Shown here one piece after another: positions 35,934 to 44,961 of a stretch of 64,000 bases of DNA (the first letter of the stretch is position 1; each line of letters begins with the position of its first letter). A program made the translations under genes and the position numbers. The stretch spans positions 3,038,001-3,102,000 of the forward strand of contig NZ_CP024955.1 of NCBI RefSeq assembly GCF_002804065.1. The letters run 5' to 3'. This DNA is from Kyrpidia spormannii (GTDB lineage: Bacteria; Bacillota; Bacilli; Kyrpidiales; Kyrpidiaceae). The notes beneath the pieces are model-generated. The model worked only from the letters and a program-made list of their open reading frames with translations, searched no databases and was not told where the DNA came from.

Positions 35934-37600
35934 TCACCGAAGCGCCAAAGCTAACCTCATGAAATCCAGCCAGATCCCATTCAGCCGCTCCTGTTGCCAT
36001 GCGGCCAACCCATTGTGTGCAGGCATTGTGTTCCCCAGCCGTTCCAAGAGGGCTCCGACACCCAGGGTCATCCCTTGTCCTTCCTTCGGCAAGGGTTGCC
36101 CTTTCCGGCCCTTCAGTTTGAAGATCCTCTCTCTCAGTTCCCTTGTGATCCGCTCTCGATACCCCAACGCCCGGCGTCCGATCACCAGCGCCGCCGATTC
36201 ATGGATCGTCACTCCATATCGCTGTTGGTATTTCCAATGCCCAATGGTGGACGTGTGCCGGGGATTGACCGTCACTACCCCCACCCGTTCCTTCCACGCC
36301 CGCCGAAGCAAGGCTTCCGACACTTTCGCATACGGAAACTGGCTCGCCATCCGGTTGAACCGCCGATTCGTGTCCAGCCGGTCTTTCCCAAACGCCAAGT
36401 CTTCCATCACCAGCGGTTTCCCCAGGAGTTTGGCCACGTCCACCACGACCTTCGCCAGCACCCCGATCAGGACTCCCGGCGATTCCCCCGGGCGTAAGCC
36501 AGCTCGGGAATCTGCAGGTAGGCAAACCCGTTCGGGTGAACCTTCGCCTGCCACTCCCCGGGATCCTTGCCAAGTCCCTCCGGGATCCACACCAGATGGT
36601 CCGGCCACGGCTTCGGTTGCCCATCCGGTCCCACGTGGCACAACGCCACACCGTCCGGGTTGATGTCCAGCGCCAGACACCCGTTCCCCGTGTTCGCCTT
36701 GGGCATCCCCGCCAAACGCCAGGTCAGCATCACCCGGTACCGGCCGTCCAGTCCTCGCACCACCTCGGCCGTGTAGGGCAGGCCCATCGCCAACACCAGT
36801 CGCACAAAGCCACGGTGTTTCTCCGGAACCCACAGTTTCCCCTCCACCCGGGGCGCTTTCCCTGTCCGCGGCCGGCCCAAGGCGTCGGTGCCCTTCGCCT
36901 CCGCCAAGTGGGACAGAGCCACAGACAGCCCGAACCCCTCACCGCGCACCACCACTCGAATGTTCGGGTTCCCGCCCTTGGTCTCGTCCCCTCGGGCGTA
37001 CAGGCGGTTCCTCCGGGCCGCCCGCCAGGTCCCTTTGCCGACCTTGCCCCGGCACACCTGCCGCCACAGTCGCCGGCCGCCAAATACCACCTTCGGGATC
37101 GTCCCCGATGCTTTGTGAGCCTGAAGTTCGGCGAGCTTGGTTTCAAGTTTCCGCACCCGGGCCTGCCGGCCCCGAACGGTCAGAAACAGTCGGTCGGCGG
37201 CAGTCGTATCTCCCTTGGCCCGAGCCTTCTCCAGCTTGCTCATGGCCCAGCCGAGTTTCTTCCGCGCCCGGCGCCGTTTCGTTTCGGTTTCGTCGATCTC
37301 GATGCCTAGAAGCTCTTTTTGGGAATCCCGCATCGCCTGGGCCTTCAGCCGGGCGTCGTCTACGTACCGGGAGTTGAGGCCAAAGAGCGCCTGTCCCTGT
37401 TTCTTGATCTCGTCTTTCGACATGCTCTCCTGTAACCGGTTGAAGGTCCATCGGGTGCAAGCCCCAAACAGGCGCATCTCCGTCTCCAGAGCGGTCTCCT
37501 CTCCCCGAGTCCACGCCTCAGACCGGGGAAGACCCTCCGTTTCCGGAAACCACTCCCCGCAGATCGTGAGACTCAGGTCCTCTTCCTTCGGTCTCGGCAT
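35934..37600 (-). pseudogene. tnpB: IS607-family TnpB RNA-guided nuclease, one frameshift
   Basis: Two frames together make a 555-residue TnpB. Frame one (37600 to about 36485) has the N-terminal helical part and the RuvC-I aspartate in LALDINPDGVALC. It then runs to a stop at 36467. The rest lies in another frame (VVVDVAKLLGKPLVMEDLAF with the RuvC-II glutamate, the HTSTIGHWKYQQRYG region and VTIHESAALVIGRRALG). The shift lies at a run of five C (plus strand, 36485-36489); one extra C restores the frame. The last RuvC aspartate is not obvious (HES in its place). The gene overlaps tnpA by 83 bases. Confidence 0.8.
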
Positions 37601-38216
37601 CCTTCATCCACTCCTGAAACCGTTTGCGAACCGCGCGTCCACCCCGGGACCCGTACAACCGGGCGGAAAATGACGTGACAATGGCAAGAAGATCCCGAAC
37701 CAACTCGCCATGAGCGTCTTCCGGCTCCTTCTCGGCCATGATTTCGATCTCTGCCCCGCACATCTTCGTGATCCACTCCAGGTACTCGAACCCAAACCGC
37801 GCCAGCCGGTCGGGATATTCAATCAGCACCCGGTCGATTTCACGGTTCTCCAGGGCTTTCACCAGCCGTTTCAGGCCCCGGCGCTTTGCGTTCAATCCCG
37901 ACGCCACATCCTCAAACACGTGAACCACGTGGTAGCCTTTAAGCGCCGCATGAGCCAACAGCCGCTCTTTCTGCCGCTGGAGATTGCCCGCTTCTTCCTG
38001 CTTACGCGTGGAAACCCGGGCGTAGATTGCCACCCGCTTCCCGCCTTCTGTCACCGAGGGTTGCCCCAGAATTCGTCTCACCTCTTCTTCGGGATACCTT
38101 CGGTGCCCGGACGGCAAACGAATACAGCGGATCTTGCCCTGCTTTTCCCACACTCGAACACGGTCTACCGACACACCAAGCAATTTCGCTACTTGACCAA
38201 TCGAGTAGTATCTCAT
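37518..38216 (-). CDS. tnpA: IS607-family serine transposase TnpA
   Basis: 232 residues. The N-terminal MerR-type helix-turn-helix (YYSIGQVAKLLGVSVDRVRVWEKQGKI) is followed by a small serine recombinase domain with the catalytic serine in YARVSTRKQ, then DVASGLNAKRRGLKRLV and the YPDRLARFGFEYL block. This domain order is specific to IS607 transposases, which move DNA through a circular intermediate. It is complete and precedes tnpB, so the element might still move even though TnpB is frameshifted. Confidence 0.92.
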   Translation of the reverse strand: MRYYSIGQVAKLLGVSVDRVRVWEKQGKIRCIRLPSGHRRYPEEEVRRILGQPSVTEGGKRVAIYARVSTRKQEEAGNLQRQKERLLAHAALKGYHVVHVFEDVASGLNAKRRGLKRLVKALENREIDRVLIEYPDRLARFGFEYLEWITKMCGAEIEIMAEKEPEDAHGELVRDLLAIVTSFSARLYGSRGGRAVRKRFQEWMKDAETEGRGPESHDLRGVVSGNGGSSPV

Positions 38217-38380
38217 GGTTTTATACTACCATTTTCACCATGATTCACACACATATTTTGTAGCTGTTTCAAACCTTCCAAAACACCTCGCCAGACGCGC
38301 AGAATTGGCCGCTGAGAGCCGTTTCCTGCATGGGCAAGGGTTTGATACCCGCCTTTGATTTTTTACCATCTGCTCGTTAA

Positions 38381-38428
38381 AAAAACACCGCCGAGAACGC
38401 CGGAAATCGGCTTCTCAGCGGTGTTTTT
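38381..38428. terminator. Bidirectional rho-independent terminator
   Basis: AAAAACACCGC...GCGGTGTTTTT forms a long stem enclosing a second one (GCCGG/ATCGGC region). Runs of A and T on the two sides allow it to work both ways. It separates the IS607 element from the small-peptide cluster. Confidence 0.8.
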
Positions 38429-38471
38429 GCTCGTGGCAGTGGTTTTGTACCCACCAGTGTTTTAGACCGCC

Positions 38472-38555
38472 CTACGAGGCTTCCAGAATATAGGCAAACA
38501 CGACACCAATGAACAGAAGCGCAAAATCCGAAAGGTTAAAAAATGCGTCCGCCAT
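38472..38555 (-). CDS. 27-residue single-span membrane peptide
   Basis: ATG at 38555, preceded by a strong GGGAGG site, encodes MADAFFNLSDFALLFIGVV followed by a short tail ending ILEAS. It is a single hydrophobic helix with little else. Its start lies inside the end of the next small frame upstream (38536-38688). It resembles small holin-like or type I toxin peptides, but I cannot assign it to a family. Confidence 0.5.
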   Translation of the reverse strand: MADAFFNLSDFALLFIGVVFAYILEAS

Positions 38556-38688
38556 TTTTCCCGCCTCCCGAAACCTGTTCGCCCTTTGGAATCAGTTTTT
38601 TCAGTTCGCTTTTCAGCACGCCCGCGTATCCTGCCGCGACAAACGCCAGCACAACATCTGCGATCAGGACGATTGTGCCAAAACGCAA
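38536..38688 (-). CDS. 50-residue small membrane protein
   Basis: A TTG at 38688 with GGGGGTGA six bases ahead opens LRFGTIVLIADVVLAFVAAG, one membrane helix, then a charged tail (VLKSELKKLIPKGEQ). The end overlaps the start of the 27-residue peptide gene, so they look translationally coupled. No known family. Confidence 0.4.
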   Translation of the reverse strand: MRFGTIVLIADVVLAFVAAGYAGVLKSELKKLIPKGEQVSGGGKNGGRIF

Positions 38689-38705
38689 CGCCCGTCACCC
38701 CCTTC

Positions 38706-38745
38706 AAACAAAAAGAGGCCCGGGAGAAATCCCGGGCTCGAACAA
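38706..38745 (-). terminator. Hairpin terminator
   Basis: Read leftward: GAGCCCGGGA-TTT-CTCCCGGGCCTC-TTTTT. It would end transcripts coming from the small TM-peptide gene at 38884-39033. Confidence 0.65.
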
Positions 38746-38788
38746 CAACTTTTTCTGACGCGGCATCTATTCGCCAAAATGCGGATAT

Positions 38789-38883
38789 GCTATAATGGTG
38801 GCGGATAAGAAACTGGGTCGCCCGCCTCGCCGGGCACGAATTACGGTCCCTGACGAGGTGACGGCTCGTCAGGGACTAGCCAT
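38789..38883 (+). ncRNA. Candidate antisense RNA with extended -10 promoter
   Basis: TGC-TATAAT at 38789-38796 is a good extended -10 element. A transcript would contain the 12-base perfect hairpin GTCCCTGACGAG / CTCGTCAGGGAC (38848-38878) and run into the end of the opposite small-peptide gene. The arrangement recalls type I toxin/antisense pairs such as txpA-ratA. The stretch could also encode a 29-residue peptide (MADKKLGRPPRRARITV and onward). Both readings are inference. Confidence 0.35.
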
Positions 38884-39033
38884 CTAATGGCGCGTTGCCA
38901 AGCTGACGATGCCGACCAGAACCGAGATGAGCGTGAGCAAGATCATCGCCACGCGATATTCTCGTGGACCCATCCGCATCGCCTCCTTTCGGGAAGATTC
39001 CCGGCGGAGGCGAGCGTTTTTCTTATCCGCCAT
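38884..39033 (-). CDS. Small single-span membrane peptide (49 aa, or 29 aa from an internal start)
   Basis: ATG at 39033 gives MADKKNARLRRESSRKEA followed by a basic stretch and one membrane helix (YRVAMILLTLISVLVGIVSLA). Only the internal ATG at 38973 has a good ribosome site (AAAGGAGG, eight bases), giving a 29-residue peptide. Size and layout suit a type I toxin-like peptide, with the opposite-strand RNA overlapping its end. Confidence 0.45.
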   Translation of the reverse strand: MADKKNARLRRESSRKEAMRMGPREYRVAMILLTLISVLVGIVSLATRH

Positions 39034-39101
39034 TTTTATTCTACCAAAACTCGCCGTCTTTCTCATAGGAAGGGCCGGGCGCAATCCCGGCCCGATTTAA
39101 C

Positions 39102-39251
39102 TTACCGGGCGGGCGTTCCTTGGCCGATGTTTGACTTAAAATGGAAATACGGCAGTTCCCAAAGTTCCTTGACGGTTGTTCCGAGTTCCTTGGCCAGGAA
39201 TTCTGCGTCATCCAAAATTGTGTGAAATACGACTTTGTTCTTGCACTGCAT
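39102..39251 (-). CDS. Small conserved-looking protein, possibly truncated by IS630
   Basis: 49 codons from ATG 39251 (MQCKNKVVFHTILDDAEFLAKELG, then an acidic/aromatic tail). The IS630 left end lies 4 bases upstream of the ATG, so any promoter or N-terminal part has been separated. I recognise no family. Composition looks like coding sequence rather than noise. Confidence 0.4.
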   Translation of the reverse strand: MQCKNKVVFHTILDDAEFLAKELGTTVKELWELPYFHFKSNIGQGTPAR

Positions 39252-39254
39252 TGC

Positions 39255-40409
39255 TAGTGCCCTTTCAGGCAATGTAGTTGGACAAATCGGAAGGAATGGC
39301 CAGTTGTCTGTCGAATGATCATCCCAGGTGGTGATCATCATGTGCATCTTTGTCCGAGACCTGACACCTGAAGAGGGCAATAAACTTGTAAAGATTGCTC
39401 GCAAAGGATCCAACCCCGTTGAAGTGCGACGTGCTTTGGTCGTGTTGGCTTCCGCTCAAAAGATGAAGGTGCCGGAGATCTCCGAGTTGTATCATCTGTC
39501 TCAAGAGCACATTCGTCACGTGATTCATGCCTTCAATCAGCATGGATTCGAGGCCTTAAAGCCTCGGTACAAGGGCGGACGACCGCGGACCTTTACCGAA
39601 GAACAACGAGCCGCGATCATTGAGTTGGCCCAGATCCCGCCAAACACCCTGGGTTTGCCCTTTACCCATTGGTCACTGTCCAAGCTCAAAGAGGAGGCCG
39701 AAAGGCGGGGCATCGTGACCTCCATTAGCATTGAGACTATCCGTGTCATTCTGGAGGAAGCCGACATCACCTACCAACACACCAAGACATGGAAAGCCTC
39801 GAATGATCCTGACTTTGAGGTAAAAAAAACGAGTCCAGTCGCTCTACCGGAATCCGCCCAAAGACGGACGGGTCATCTGCGTTGACGAGTTTGGACCGTT
39901 GTCCATTCAGCCGTTTTCCGGTTGCGGATGGTACCCGAAAAGTCGGCCCGATCGATTGCCGGCAACGTACCGCGGCACCCACGGGGTGAGGCACTTGTTT
40001 GCGGCTCTGGATCTGAAAGCGGATAAACTGTATGGGCACGTCTCATCCAGCAAGAAGCACCAGGACATACTGCGTTTTCTCAAGGTGCTCCGCCGGCGGT
40101 ATCACCGCTCTGAACGGCTGTACGTGGTCTTGGACAATTTTTCACCTCACAAGCATCGTACTGTGACTGAATGGGCTGCAGAAAACAATGTAGAACTGGT
40201 TTTCACACCGACCCAGGCATCATGGTTGAACCGCATCAAAAGCCACTTTGCACCCTTGCGATCCTTTGTGTTGCGTGGGAGTAACTATCCTAATCACGAG
40301 GCATTGGCCACAGCGATTCGGTCGTACCTGCGTTGGCGAAACAAGCACAGCCGCCATGCCAGACTTCTACGTGAGCAAAAGAAGATCAAGGTTGTCTGAA
40401 GGGGCACTA
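39255..40409 (+). mobile_element. IS630-family insertion sequence, 1155 bp
   Basis: The ends are imperfect inverted repeats: left TAGTGCCCTTTCAGGCAA, right (reverse) TAGTGCCCCTTCAGACAA. Both ends carry the TA dinucleotide expected for IS630 target duplication. A second partial copy lies at 43072-43637. Confidence 0.85.
39340..40399 (+). pseudogene. IS630-family transposase in two frames (A8 slippery run)
   Basis: ATG 39340, with AGGTGGTG upstream, opens MCIFVRDLTPEEGNKLVKIAR, and the N-terminal helix-turn-helix frame runs to 39885. The DDE half (VICVDEFGPLSIQPF, then LYVVLDNFSPHKH and FTPTQASWLNRI) continues in the +1 frame to 40399. The shift sits at eight A (GGTAAAAAAAACG, near 39822-39829). 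Skipping one A joins the two into an about 350-residue transposase. Some IS630 elements use programmed slippage at such runs; otherwise the gene is broken. Confidence 0.75.
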
Positions 40410-40462
40410 GCTAGTCGTTTACATAACTGATTCATAGACTTCAGAGACGCTCGACAAAAGAC

Positions 40463-40720
40463 TCAATCCTTTGAGAATAAATGGATCGCCCAAATTACCA
40501 TAAGTATTATTGTCGGAATAGTCCATTCCTTGGGGAGAAATTTGGTTAACCACAAAGCGGTGAACACAGTTGCTACGGTCAAATATCCTAGCCACTCTTC
40601 TGGCTCAAAATGCTTTCTATTTACTAATACATTCAGGTATCCGATCGGAGGCGTAATCACGATGAGAGCCAATATCACCATTGGCCGCAAATACCACTTT
40701 TTTTTTATGTTTTTTTCCAT
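40463..40720 (-). CDS. Small membrane protein (possible immunity protein)
   Basis: 85 residues from ATG 40720, with AAGGAGGG upstream. A basic N-terminus (MEKNIKKKWYLRP) is followed by three hydrophobic segments (MVILALIVITPPIGYLNVL, LGYLTVATVFTALWLT and TIPTIILMVIWAIHLF). Base composition is AT-rich compared with the neighbourhood. It lies downstream of the secreted amphipathic protein on the same strand but behind a terminator, and resembles bacteriocin immunity proteins in size. No family assignment. Confidence 0.5.
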   Translation of the reverse strand: MEKNIKKKWYLRPMVILALIVITPPIGYLNVLVNRKHFEPEEWLGYLTVATVFTALWLTKFLPKEWTIPTIILMVIWAIHLFSKD

Positions 40721-40784
40721 GGATTCTCCCTCCTTAAATATCCTGAGGAGTGACAAGAGCCGCATCGGGAAAGCCGATCAAACC

Positions 40785-40821
40785 AAAAACAGGCGTGATC
40801 GGCCCTAGCGTATCACGCCTG
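40785..40821 (-). terminator. Rho-independent terminator after the secreted protein gene
   Basis: CAGGCGTGAT / ATCACGCCTG stem (40790-40821). Read leftward it is followed by TTTTTGGTTT. Confidence 0.75.
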
Positions 40822-40882
40822 TAGAGCTTCTCTGTTAAGCTGTTCATGGATTTTTAAGTAAGACGTTAACACAATTGAAAGA

Positions 40883-41347
40883 TTAAAACAATATCGCACT
40901 GATTGCCCTTGCTATAATATTCGCAATCCATCCTGGTATTCCAAGATATTGAATCGCTTGTGAAAGTGCATCTTCTACTTGTCCACTAAAATTGGTGATC
41001 ACATCCAAAGCCTTGATAATTGCATCAACTTTTATGATCTTAACGAGGTTATCTTTCACTTTTTGGCTTACTGGGAGCCAGTCAATTGCTTTTTTAATCG
41101 CACTATCAACTTGGCTTGCTTTTGCTTTGAGGGCTTCTTTAATCGCTTTAATGGTCCAGGTTACTTTCCCTTGCGGCGTTACTCCTTCAGTAGGAGGCGT
41201 AACAGAAGTATTCTTGTCAACACCTGGAATAACAGTAGCGATTTGATTATTGACCTGAGAATATTGATTCGCAGCTGCAAAGGCCGGTGAAATCGCCGTA
41301 AAGGTTAAAACAATTGCCAGGGCAAGGATAGCAAACTTTTTACTCAT
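40883..41347 (-). CDS. Secreted amphipathic-helix protein (bacteriocin-like candidate)
   Basis: 154 residues from ATG 41347 with a GGAGGTGA site. A clear signal peptide (MSKKFAILALAIVLTFTAIS, ending PAFA-A) is followed by a Pro/Thr-rich stretch and then amphipathic helices (KAIKEALKAKASQVDSAIKKAI, VKDNLVKIIKVDAIIKAL). The end is strongly hydrophobic, with Gly and Ile (IPGWIANIIARAISAILF). No cysteines are seen. It is followed by a terminator and then a small membrane protein, in an AT-rich islet. Membrane-active peptide is an inference; it may equally be a cell-surface protein of unknown role. Confidence 0.6.
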   Translation of the reverse strand: MSKKFAILALAIVLTFTAISPAFAAANQYSQVNNQIATVIPGVDKNTSVTPPTEGVTPQGKVTWTIKAIKEALKAKASQVDSAIKKAIDWLPVSQKVKDNLVKIIKVDAIIKALDVITNFSGQVEDALSQAIQYLGIPGWIANIIARAISAILF

Positions 41348-41744
41348 GTTCAATCACCTCCATCCGGCAGGATTTTCCATTTTTGTGCCCAAAAATATTG
41401 CTTGAAAATTCGACGAACATCATGGGTTTAGTTAAAGTCACTCACCTTCTGATATGCGACTATTCCCTATATCCATTTTTTTCGATCAACCCGCTTGACA
41501 TTTCACCACTGGGCTTTCAGAATGGTAAATTTTCATCAAAGCGCCTACTGCTGCCTCAAACGATCTATTCTCAGCCTCTCAGGTCCCCACCCCCCGTCGA
41601 TGTTTGGCACATAATGTAACCTATCACCAACCCCGGATCTAGACAATAGTAAGAAGGGGCTATTATATCGACAATTCTCGACATTTTATTTGTTAAAGTC
41701 TCAAGTGGTGGTGTAAAATTCACTGCCTGAATTGACGAGAAAGC
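41348..41744. other. AT-rich gap
   Basis: No credible gene. The stretch includes the likely promoter region of the secreted-protein gene and, from about 41690 on, the probable left end of the IS256 relic. Confidence 0.4.
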
Positions 41745-43071
41745 CACCGAGTGCCATCTACTAAAGTGGACACCGAACAACTTTCGTAGAGGAGGCACTG
41801 GTGGCTTCTATGGACAAGATCGCACTTTTGAACTGGTTTCGCAAGATCTGTGTCGAAGAAGGTGATGTCGATTTTCTGCGTGAGGGTCTAAAGGTCCTGG
41901 CCGAGGCCGTCATGGATGCTGAAGTGAGCCAACTGATTGGTGCAGGACGATTTGAGAGAACCCCGGAGAGCAAGAACTATCGGAACGGCTACCGAACTCG
42001 GGAGTGGGACAACCGGCCGGGGACGATTGAGCTCAACATTCCCAAGTTGCGTAAGGGGAGCTATTTCCCCTCCCTCCTCGAGTCGCGGCGGCGCGCTGAG
42101 AAGGCACTTCTGAGTGTTGTTCAAGAGGCATACGTCCATGGTGTCAGTACGCGCAAGGTCGATGAGTTGGTGGAGTCGTTGGGCCTGAACGGCATGAGCA
42201 AGAGCGAGGTCTCCCGCATCTGCAAACAACTCGACGAAGTCGTGCACGCTTTTAAGAATCGTCCATTGGAAGGTGAGTACCCCTATGTGTGGCTGGATGC
42301 CACGTTCCCCAAGGTGCGGGAAGACGGACGCGTTCAGAGCATGGCCTTTGTGATCGCCATCGGCGTGAAGAGCACCGGAGAACGGGAAGTGCTCGGCTTT
42401 GACCTGGGAACGACGGAAGATGGAGCGTTTTGGCTCATGTTCCTGCGTGGTCTGGTGACACGGGGACTCAAAGGCGTGAAGCTCGCCATCAGTGACGCGC
42501 ATCCAGGGCTGTGCCATCGAGCAAGTCCTTGTCGGAGCCACATGGCAACGCTGCAGGGTCCATGTGATGAGAAATGTCCTGAGCCAGGTCCCGAAGTCTT
42601 CCCAAAGGATGGTGTCATCGATTGTCCGCACGGTTTTTGCGCAACCAACCCAGGAGGCGGCCAGAGAACAGTTGCGGCTTGTGGTCAGCCAATTACGGAG
42701 CCGATTTCCCAAGGCGATGGAGATCTTGCAAGGAAGCCGAGGAGGACGTGCTGGCCTACATGGCCTTTCCACGAGAGTATTGGCGACAAATCTGTTCAAC
42801 GAACCCGTTGGAACGGCTCAATCGAGAGTTGGGCCGGCGAATGGATGTTGTAGGTATTTTCCCGAACCGAGACGCCGTGATTCGATTGGGAGGGGCGATC
42901 CTTCAGGAACAACACGAGGAATGGATCGTCGCACGGCGGTATTTCAGCCTGGAATCGATGGCCAAGCTCACCGGTAACTCGACTCTGTTGGCACCAACGT
43001 CCGTGCTACAGAAATGACTGGTGTCACGGTAGGGGCACTCGGCAAAATTACACCTCTTGCGGGGACACTAC
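41690..43071 (+). mobile_element. IS256-family element, degenerate
   Basis: An IS256-type transposase frame is flanked by loosely matching ends: GGTGTAAAATTCACTGCC on the left, and GGTGTAATTTTGCCGAGTGCC read leftward at the right end. The right end abuts an IS630 fragment. Boundaries are approximate. Confidence 0.6.
41801..43017 (+). pseudogene. IS256-family (mutator-type) transposase, two frameshifts
   Basis: GTG 41801 with GGAGG five bases ahead. The N-terminal part (DFLREGLKVLAEAVMDAEVSQLIGA and the YRNGYRTREWD block) and YVWLDATFPKVREDGRVQSMAFVIAIGV with its DDE aspartate are in frame one to about 42515. Then GAIEQVLVGATWQRCRVHVMRNVL is in frame two. From about 42735 frame three takes over (YMAFPREYWRQICSTNPLERLNRE, ending VLQK at 43017). 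Together they make the usual about 400-residue IS256 transposase, but it cannot be made as one chain. Confidence 0.82.
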
Positions 43072-43637
43072 CCTACCGGAATCCGCCCAAAGACGGACGG
43101 GTCATCTGCATTGACGAGTTTGGACCGTTGTCCATTCAGCCGTTTCCTGGTTGCGGATGGTACCCGAAGAGCCGGCCCGATCGATTGCCGGCGACGTACC
43201 GTCGCACCCACGGGGTGAGGCACTTGTTTGCAGCTCTGGATCTGAAAGCGGATAAGCTGTATGGGCACGTCTCATCCAGCAAGAAGCACCAGGATATTCT
43301 GCGTTTTCTCAAGGTGCTCCGCCGGCGGTATCACCGCTCTGAACGGCTGTACGTAGTCTTGGACAATTTTTCACCTCACAAGCATCGTACTGTGACTGAG
43401 TGGGCTGCAGAAAACAATGTAGAACTGGTTTTTACACCGACCCAGGCCTCATGGTTGAACCGAATCGAATGCCATTTTGCGCCGTTGCGATCGTTTGTGT
43501 TGCGTGGGAGTCACTATCCCAATCACGAGGCGTTGGCCACAGCGATTCGGTCGTACCTGCGTTGGCGAAACAAGCACAGCCGCATGCCAGACTTCTACGT
43601 GAGCAAAAGAAGATCAAGGTTCTCTGAAGGGGCATTA
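43072..43637 (+). mobile_element. IS630 3' half (second copy)
   Basis: The sequence from CTACCGGAATCCGCCCAAAG to the right end (GAAGGGGCATTA) is almost identical to the 3' half of the IS630 copy at 39255-40409, but the 5' half is missing. A lost C near 43584 shifts the last residues. Its left edge joins the IS256 right end directly. Confidence 0.75.
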
Positions 43638-44259
43638 GATCTTTTTTTGATCGCGCAATGTTTGTGCCGGGAAAAGGAATCCGCAGCGGTGCGGCCGGCC
43701 CATTTCGAGCGCCAAGAAATCGAAACGATATGGCGATCCCGTATCGACAAGAACATAGGGCGGCCTGCCGTTGGGCTTTCGCCGCCAGACCTCGGCCGAT
43801 CCGGCAAGTGGGTTAAACCCGACCGACCGCCCGAGATGCAAGAAGGGAATCTTGTTTTCCTCGCAAATTTTGGCGACGTAGCTGGGCAGGTCCAGGCCGA
43901 TGACCGTGAACCCGATCTCGTTCCAGGCCGCCCGTTCGTTCACGAGCTGGCTGGCGATAGATGTGAGCAAGTGGGTTTTCCTTGTTCCAGCACCACCGAC
44001 TACCAACGTGTGCTTGAAGGCTTCTTCCGCTTCAAGTACGCCGTTGCCAAGATCGAACGGTACCGCCTTCCAGTTTGCCACTTTAAAAGTCCCCTTTCTT
44101 TGGACTTGCTTCTTCGTTTTCTGGCTGGTGATCGAATTGTCTTCCCGGCGATAAGCTGACGCAATGAAGTGTGGTGACTTGTCCTTCGTGGCCGTTCTGA
44201 ACTGCTTCCAGAAAGAGTTTCGCCAACTCTCCCTCGATTTGAACAGCATTCTTTTCCAT
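43638..44259 (-). pseudogene. Conjugation-type (VirD4/TraG-like) P-loop ATPase, truncated and frameshifted
   Basis: ATG 44259 with AAGGAG opens MEKNAVQIEGELAKLFLEAV. The frame then appears to shift near 44170 into one with WKAVPFDLGNGVLEAEEAFKHTLVVGGAGTRKTHLLTSIA. The second part has a Walker A-like loop, GAGTRKTH, with R where G is normal. GLDLPSYVAKICEENKIPFLHLG fits conjugative coupling or VirB4-type ATPases. The 3' end is cut by the IS630 fragment at 43637. This suggests an old integrated conjugative element or plasmid. Confidence 0.55.
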
Positions 44260-44961
44260 GCCCGTCATCTCCTTTTTCGAGTTTTGGTCGTGCAAATCGA
44301 GTAGGAGGGAGCGGCTAGCCCCCGTCCTCTCACACCACCGGACATGCGGGTCCGCATCCGGCGGTTCACCAAGATTGACGAAGCCTTCGGTAACGTTCGC
44401 TTAAACTCATCAACCCTTGGGCCTGCCAGTAGGCGTTGCCCAGGACTCGATTCATCGGCCCATGGGCCATTCGCCATGGCCCTTTGCGGGCGTTGGCGAA
44501 TTGGTGCACCACCCACTCCGGCAATCCCGGTGCGCGCAGTTCACGATATCGCGTCCGTACCCGTTTCCACTGTCTCCAGAGACACATTCGCAGCCTCCGC
44601 CGTATCCATCCTTCGATTTCTTCGAAGGTGCTCGGCGTTTCCGCCAGGGCAAAGTATCCGATCCATCCGCCCAGATATGTGTTCAGCCGTCGGATTCGTT
44701 CCTCCATGGCGATCGGTGTGTCCTCGCCGTGAGGGCTCGGATCTTGGCCTTGACCCGGTCGATCGACTGCCTGGCCAGGCGAATCCGGATTTCCCCGGCT
44801 TTGCGTTTGTACATGCTGAATCCCAGAAACTTGAGTTTCCACGGTGGGTCCACCGTGCTCTTCTGCTCGTTGAGTTTGAGTTTTTAGCCGCTCCTGCAGG
44901 AATTTCCGGACACTCGCCAGGACTCTCTCCCCCGCCCGTTTGCTTCAGACGTAGATGTTGC

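Noticed and set aside
43014-44159. 381-codon plus-strand frame reading through the IS630 fragment into downstream sequence
   Set aside because: The frame runs past the element end because of a lost base; the downstream part is antisense of the TraG-like gene.
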